Source: Alphaproteobacteria bacterium
GTDB taxonomy: Bacteria; Pseudomonadota; Alphaproteobacteria; UBA7887
DNA: 19,526 bases
Direction: 5' to 3'
NCBI GenBank assembly: GCA_028289725.1
Contig: JANQOH010000426.1
Coordinates: forward strand, 1-19,526
The stretch's first letter is position 1. Each line of letters begins with the position of its first letter. Below, one piece after another: positions 15,162 to 19,526 of the stretch. Below the pieces are notes generated by a model that saw only the letters and a list, made by a program, of their open reading frames with translations, was not told where the DNA came from and ran no database searches. The position numbers and the translations under genes are program-made.

Positions 15162-16046
15162 ATGACCGACATCAGAATTGAGTTCAGTCGATTCTCAGCC
15201 TTTTACAGCCCGCTGATCGCGACCTATGCAAATGGCTATCTCCAGGCTGAAGGCTTCAAGCCGACGCACGGCGTCGTTCCCGAAGGCGAAAGTGCGGCCG
15301 CCCGGATCGCCAGTGGCACGGTGACGGTTGTGCAGTCGGCCGTGTCTCAGGGTTTCTCTGCCTTGGAAAAGGGGGCGCCCTCCGCCGCCAAACATTTTGC
15401 GCAGATCAATGAGACCGATGGTTTCTTTATCGTTGCGCGCGAACCTATGGCCGATTTCAGTTGGCAGAGCCTTGCCGGCAAGACGGTGTTGGTCGATCAC
15501 GGCGGTCAGCCGATGGCGATGTTCAAATATGGCTGCCACATGACGGGCCTGGACTACGCGGCCATCGACGCGGTAGACGCGGGAACGCCGGCGGACATGG
15601 AAGCGGCCTTTCGAAAGGGCGACGGCGAGTTCGTTCATCTCCAAGGTCCGGCGCCGCAGCAATTGGAGCATGACGGTGTTGGCCATGTCGTTGCGTCCGT
15701 CGGCGCGGCCATCGGCGCCTGTGCCTTTTCCAGTTTGCTCGCGATGCCTGTATGGCTCGAAACCGACGAAGCCAAGGCCTTCATGCGCGCTTACCGCGCG
15801 GCCCGCGCGTTCGTGATCGACGCGCCGGCACCGGACGTCGCCAAAGTGATAGCACCACACTTTCCAGGCATTGCTTTACCGGCGCTGGAGACGACGATTG
15901 CCGCCTATCAAACGCTCGGCTGCTGGACGCCGCACCTCGAGATCACACAAGCGGCTTATGACGCGGCGCTCGATGTTTTCTTGAACGCCAACCTCATCAC
16001 GAAACGCCATCCGTATGATCAAGTGGTCGTTCCGCCGCCACTCTAA
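15162..16046 (+). CDS. NMT1/THI5-like substrate-binding domain protein without signal peptide
   Basis: The ATG at 15162 gives 294 residues. The fold is that of ABC-type substrate-binding proteins of the NMT1/THI5 (SsuA/ThiY) class: FSAFYSPLIATYANGYLQAEGF (11-32) opens the first lobe, a GESAAARIASGTVTVVQSA stretch follows, and SLAGKTVLVDHGGQPMAMFKYG near 105-126 starts the second lobe. Unlike transporter-linked members it has no signal peptide or lipobox, and an upstream TTG (15114) adds none, so it is probably cytoplasmic. No permease or ATPase gene is near. The CCCFC motif of yeast Thi5-type pyrimidine synthases is absent. It may bind or process a small molecule, or feed the neighbouring thiamine-diphosphate enzyme's pathway; this is inference. 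Confidence 0.82.
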   Translation: MTDIRIEFSRFSAFYSPLIATYANGYLQAEGFKPTHGVVPEGESAAARIASGTVTVVQSAVSQGFSALEKGAPSAAKHFAQINETDGFFIVAREPMADFSWQSLAGKTVLVDHGGQPMAMFKYGCHMTGLDYAAIDAVDAGTPADMEAAFRKGDGEFVHLQGPAPQQLEHDGVGHVVASVGAAIGACAFSSLLAMPVWLETDEAKAFMRAYRAARAFVIDAPAPDVAKVIAPHFPGIALPALETTIAAYQTLGCWTPHLEITQAAYDAALDVFLNANLITKRHPYDQVVVPPPL

Positions 16047-16082
16047 ATACTATTGATATCATCACGATTTCTATTGTGTTCG

Positions 16083-17627
16083 CTATACAATCACTTCGAT
16101 TAAATTGGGTCCTTCGTGCGCCAAGCCGCGCTCGAACGCCCGGCATAGCGCATCGGCGCTATCGACACGCTCTGCTTCGACACCCATGCCGCTGGCAATC
16201 TCCACCCAATCAATATCGGGGCGGTCGAGGGTCAACATATCATTGGCACGCGGTCCCGGATTGCCGGCACCGACATTGGCCAGTTCGCCCTTCAGGATAT
16301 TGTAGCTGCGATTTGCGAACAGCAGCGTCGTCACATCGAGCCCTTCCCGCGCCTGGGTCCATAGCGATTGCACGCAGTACATGCCGCTACCGTCGCTTTC
16401 CAAGCAAACAACTTTGCGATCGGGACACGCGACCGCGGCGCCGGTCGCCATCGGCAAGCCCAGGCCAATCGATCCACCGCGATTTTGCAGCCAATCGTGC
16501 GGCGGCGCCCCCGCCGTGATCGGCAGGAAACCCCGTCCCGTCGTGATGCTCTCATCGACAACGATCGCGTTCTCCGGCAGCAACGCGCCAATCGCGGCCG
16601 CGATTGTGTCCGGCGTGATTGGTCCCGTCGGTCGCGGCGGCCGTGACGCCTCTTGTAATTTTGCCGCGCCTCGCTTGGCGCCGAGCGCGTCGGCAAGCGC
16701 CCGCAAAGTCCCAACACAATCTTGATCGGGCCGCGCAAGTTCGAACATCTCCGCATCCGGGTGCGCGATGAGGCTCGGCGTCTCGGGATAGGCGAAAAAC
16801 GCCGCCGGCGGCCGGGCGCCAACGAGCACCACGCTACGATAGGGGGCCAACAGCGACGTCGCCTTCGCGACGGGATATGGGATGCGATCGGCCAAGAAAC
16901 GCCCTGCCCCGCGCTGCAACCGCTTGTTCATGCCTTCCGCCAGAACCGCGCATCCGGTGGCCATCGCGATGTCGCCGGCAATCGCGAGCGGCTCTTCGAA
17001 CAACGCGTCCGCACCGAGGATAAGGAGAGGTGCCGGGCCACCCAGCAGTAACTCAGCGGCCTTATCGACAGTTTGGTCGGCGACCGCCTCCGGCTCGGCC
17101 GCATCCGATACCTGGCCCACCAGGCCACCGTCGCCCCAGGCGGTGTTGGCCGGCAAGATCAGCGTCGCCACCTGCCCTGGGGCCGCCCGGGCGGCGGCGA
17201 TCGCTTCGGCGCCATCCGCGCCCACCGCAGCGGCCTCTTGTGTCGTCTTGACCCAGGCCGAAACGGGGCGCGCAATGCCCTCGATATCGGATGTTAGCGG
17301 TGTGTTGTATTGAATATGATACGTAGCATGCTCACCAACGATGTTGACGATGGGTGAGCGCGCCTTCTTGGCGTTGTGCAAGTTGGCGAGCGCGTTACCG
17401 AGTCCTGGCCCCAAATGGAGAAGTGTCGACGCTGGTTTGCCGGCCATGCGCGCATAGCCGTCCGCCGCGCCGCTCGCCACGCCCTCAAATAGGCAGAGCA
17501 CACAGCGCATGCCGTCGATTTTGTCGAGCGCCGCGACGAAGTGCATCTCGGACGTGCCCGGATTGGTGAAGCAAACATCCACATCGCCCGCCAGCAATGT
17601 GTGCACCAAACTCTCGGCTCCGTTCAT
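16083..17627 (-). CDS. Thiamine-diphosphate-dependent enzyme, acetolactate synthase large subunit-like
   Basis: A 514-residue ThDP enzyme with all three domains. The N-terminal Pyr domain has CFTNPGTSEMHFVAAL (19-34) and the cofactor-activating Glu48 in CLFEGVASGAADGYAR. The central domain spans about 185-330. The C-terminal PP domain carries the Mg/ThDP motif from SDGSG (411-415) to FANRSYN (437-443), a variant of GDG-N25-NN. It is shorter than true acetohydroxyacid synthase (about 570) and no regulatory ilvN gene is nearby, so branched-chain amino acid synthesis is unlikely. A decarboxylase of a 2-oxo acid, in the style of benzoylformate or phosphonopyruvate decarboxylase, is possible. GGAG lies 6 nt before the ATG. 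It is 76 nt downstream of gatB on the same strand and convergent with the NMT1-like gene. Confidence 0.88.
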   Translation of the reverse strand: MNGAESLVHTLLAGDVDVCFTNPGTSEMHFVAALDKIDGMRCVLCLFEGVASGAADGYARMAGKPASTLLHLGPGLGNALANLHNAKKARSPIVNIVGEHATYHIQYNTPLTSDIEGIARPVSAWVKTTQEAAAVGADGAEAIAAARAAPGQVATLILPANTAWGDGGLVGQVSDAAEPEAVADQTVDKAAELLLGGPAPLLILGADALFEEPLAIAGDIAMATGCAVLAEGMNKRLQRGAGRFLADRIPYPVAKATSLLAPYRSVVLVGARPPAAFFAYPETPSLIAHPDAEMFELARPDQDCVGTLRALADALGAKRGAAKLQEASRPPRPTGPITPDTIAAAIGALLPENAIVVDESITTGRGFLPITAGAPPHDWLQNRGGSIGLGLPMATGAAVACPDRKVVCLESDGSGMYCVQSLWTQAREGLDVTTLLFANRSYNILKGELANVGAGNPGPRANDMLTLDRPDIDWVEIASGMGVEAERVDSADALCRAFERGLAHEGPNLIEVIV

Positions 17628-17703
17628 TGCGTTCTCCGATCTTGGAATTGGGCGCGCACAAATCCCAGCCGAGAAGCCGGCCGAATTCGGTCCGAACCAG
17701 CGT

Positions 17704-19164
17704 CTATTCGGACAGCTTGCGCTTCAGGATTTCGTTGACCGCCTGTGGGTTCGCCTTGCCCTGCGTCGCCTTCATGACTTGGCCGACAAAGAAACCGATG
17801 AGCTTGTCCTTGCCCGCTTTGTAACCGGCCACCTGGTCCGGGTTGGCGGCGAGAACCTTGTCGATTTCGGCTTCGATCGCCCCGGTGTCGGTGACTTGTT
17901 TCAGACCTTGCTCTTCGACGATCGCGGCCGGTTCCTTACCGGTGTCGAACATGACCTCGAAGACCTGCTTCGCAATCCGTCCTGACACCGTGCCGTCGCC
18001 GATCAAATCGATCAGCGCGCCAAGGTTGGCGGCGGAAACTTTCGATTCTTCGAGTTCCAAGCCTGATTTGTTGAGCGCACCAATCAGCTCGCCCATCACC
18101 CAGTTCGCTGCGAGTTTCGGATCGCGCCCTGTCGCCACGGCTTCGAAGAACGCCCCGCGATCAGCATCCGCCACAAGCACTGACGCGTCCTCGGGCTTCA
18201 ATCCGAAATCCGTGACAAAGCGCGCCTGCTTCGCATCCGGCAGTTCCGGCAAGGCCGCTTTCAGCTTGTCGACATGCTCTTGGCTAAAGCTTAGCGGCAG
18301 CAAATCCGGGTCCGGAAAATAGCGATAGTCATGCGCTTCTTCCTTGGACCGCATCGAGCGCGTCTCGCCGCGATCGGGATCGAATAAGCGCGTTTCTTGC
18401 ACGATCGTGCCGCCATCCTCGACGATTTCGATCTGGCGCGCTGCTTCGATCTCGATGGCGCGCCGCAAAAAGCGCACCGAATTGAGGTTCTTGATCTCGC
18501 ACCGCGTTCCGTATTCGTCGCCGGGTTTGCGCACGGACACGTTGGCGTCGGCGCGCATCGAGCCCTGTTCCATATTGCCGTCGCAGGTGCCGATGGTGCG
18601 CAAAATCGCACGCAGCTTTGACAAATAGATCCCCGCCTCTTCACCGCTCCTGAGATCGGGTTCGGAGACGATTTCCATCAGCGCGACGCCGGAGCGGTTG
18701 AGGTCGACATAGGTTTTCGACGGGTGCTGGTCGTGCAGGCTCTTGCCGGCATCTTGTTCCAAGTGCAGCCGCGTAATGCCGACTTCGCGTGTCTCGCCGT
18801 CCGGCAAGTCGATATGCACCACGCCCTTGCCGACGATCGGTTTGCTGAACTGGGAAATCTGATATCCCTGCGGCAAATCCGGATAGAAGTAGTTCTTGCG
18901 GTCAAACACCGAGACGAGGTTGATCTCGGCGCCCAGCGCCAAGCCGGTTCGAATGGCTTGGTCGACCACCGCCTTGTTGATGACAGGAAGCATGCCCGGC
19001 ATGGCGGCGTCGACCAATGAGACTTGCGCGTTGGGGGACGCGCCAAAGGCAGTTGAGGCGCCCGAGAACAGTTTCGAGTCGGAGACCACTTGGGCGTGGA
19101 CTTCGAGGCCGATTACGACCTCCCAATCGCCGGTTCGGCCCTGTAGCAGCGGCGCCGCGCTCAT
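17704..19164 (-). CDS. gatB: Aspartyl/glutamyl-tRNA(Asn/Gln) amidotransferase subunit B
   Basis: A complete 486-residue GatB. It opens with EVVIGLEVHAQVVSDSKLFS, then NAQVSLVDAAMPGMLPVIN, FDRKNYFYPDLPQGYQISQF, HLEQDAGKS, GVALMEIVSEPDLRS and GSMRADANVSVR, all hallmarks of the kinase-like body. The C-terminal helical YqeY/tail domain binds tRNA and ends at ILKRKLSE. GatB phosphorylates the carboxylate of Glu-tRNA(Gln) or Asp-tRNA(Asn) and receives ammonia from GatA in the GatCAB complex. It overlaps gatA by 4 nt (ATGA), with GGAG 8 nt before its start. The zinc cysteines of some GatB proteins are absent, as is normal in Alphaproteobacteria. Confidence 0.98.
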   Translation of the reverse strand: MSAAPLLQGRTGDWEVVIGLEVHAQVVSDSKLFSGASTAFGASPNAQVSLVDAAMPGMLPVINKAVVDQAIRTGLALGAEINLVSVFDRKNYFYPDLPQGYQISQFSKPIVGKGVVHIDLPDGETREVGITRLHLEQDAGKSLHDQHPSKTYVDLNRSGVALMEIVSEPDLRSGEEAGIYLSKLRAILRTIGTCDGNMEQGSMRADANVSVRKPGDEYGTRCEIKNLNSVRFLRRAIEIEAARQIEIVEDGGTIVQETRLFDPDRGETRSMRSKEEAHDYRYFPDPDLLPLSFSQEHVDKLKAALPELPDAKQARFVTDFGLKPEDASVLVADADRGAFFEAVATGRDPKLAANWVMGELIGALNKSGLELEESKVSAANLGALIDLIGDGTVSGRIAKQVFEVMFDTGKEPAAIVEEQGLKQVTDTGAIEAEIDKVLAANPDQVAGYKAGKDKLIGFFVGQVMKATQGKANPQAVNEILKRKLSE

Positions 19165-19526
19165 GATGCCGCTCCATCCACGGTAAACGCCGGAACAGCA
19201 TCGAAGGCAGCTTGCCGTTCCAGCACCTCGCCTGCGCGGAAGACCGTCTCTTCATCGAACGGCTTGCAAATCAGTTGCAGTCCAAGCGGCAACCCGTCCC
19301 CGCTCAACCCCGACGGAACCGATATGCCCGGCAGTCCGGCAAGACTCGACGGTACGGTAAAGACGTCGTTGATGTACATGGCGACCGGATCATCCATTTT
19401 TTCCCCGACGGCGAAGGCCGAGAACGGGGCGGTCGGCGTCAAAATTGCGTCAACGGATTCAAATGCCTTGCGGAAATCGCCCGCGATTAATGTGCGAACC
19501 CGCTGCGCGCGCAGATAATACGCGTC
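19161..19526 (-). CDS. gatA: Glutamyl-tRNA(Gln) amidotransferase subunit A (partial, C-terminus)
   Basis: The minus strand is open from the window edge to the TGA at 19161, giving the last 121 residues. DAILTPTAPFSAFAVGEK, YINDVFTVPSSLAGLPGISV and LPLGLQLICKPFDEETVFRA are the typical C-terminal part of GatA, an amidase-signature glutaminase that supplies ammonia to GatB. The catalytic Ser-cisSer-Lys triad lies in the part beyond the window. The stop overlaps the gatB start, as usual for this operon; gatC is expected further right. Confidence 0.95.
   Translation of the reverse strand, partial: DAYYLRAQRVRTLIAGDFRKAFESVDAILTPTAPFSAFAVGEKMDDPVAMYINDVFTVPSSLAGLPGISVPSGLSGDGLPLGLQLICKPFDEETVFRAGEVLERQAAFDAVPAFTVDGAAS

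Noticed and set aside
17681..17690. Palindrome CCGAATTCGG between gatB and the ThDP enzyme gene
   Set aside because: A single 10-bp palindrome in GC-rich DNA is expected by chance; no second copy or promoter context was seen.

Overview
The window looks like chromosomal DNA of an alphaproteobacterium, GC-rich with short intergenic gaps. The strongest taxonomic marker is a complete general stress response (GSR) locus: a HisKA_2-type sensor kinase, the sigma-mimic response regulator PhyR, the anti-sigma factor NepR and the sigma factor EcfG. That system is known only from Alphaproteobacteria. The gatAB pair and a tRNA-Ser(GCT) indicate a stable chromosomal setting. I saw no insertion sequence, phage gene, CRISPR array or rRNA.

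Layout, left to right. 1-4.3 kb: the N-terminal part of a hydantoinase/oxoprolinase-type HyuA subunit (minus, cut by the window edge); a fused SoxY-SoxZ sulfur-carrier protein (minus) divergent from a secreted NHL beta-propeller (plus); a cupin and a SleB-type cell wall hydrolase (both minus, separated by two strong hairpins). 4.7-6.9 kb: a plus-strand run of Nu-class glutathione transferase, a small helical protein of unknown function, the RNA ligase/2'-5' phosphodiesterase ThpR and a uracil-DNA-glycosylase-superfamily protein. The last three genes overlap by 4 nt at each junction and are probably translationally coupled. 6.9-8.4 kb: tRNA-Ser(GCT) with its own promoter, a lipoprotein trypsin-like protease, and a small secreted DUF1344 protein (minus).

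8.4-12.4 kb is the GSR locus: kinase and phyR on the minus strand, nepR-ecfG divergent on the plus strand. In the established model, stress activates the kinase, phosphorylated PhyR binds NepR, and EcfG is released to transcribe genes from GGAAC-N16/17-GTT promoters. A matching promoter (GGAAC-N17-GTT) lies on the minus strand before the DUF1344 gene beside the kinase, so that gene is a likely local member of the regulon. A weaker match lies before nepR.

12.5-17.6 kb is an accessory metabolic region: a 2-keto-4-pentenoate hydratase-like enzyme, a histidine-rich 506-residue protein I cannot assign, a divergent NMT1/THI5-like binding protein that lacks a signal peptide, and a thiamine-diphosphate enzyme of the acetolactate-synthase-like family. 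The unassigned protein, the leaderless binding protein and the ThDP enzyme are the least explained part of the window. 17.7 kb to the end holds gatB and the C-terminal part of gatA (minus, ATGA overlap), subunits of the tRNA-dependent amidotransferase.
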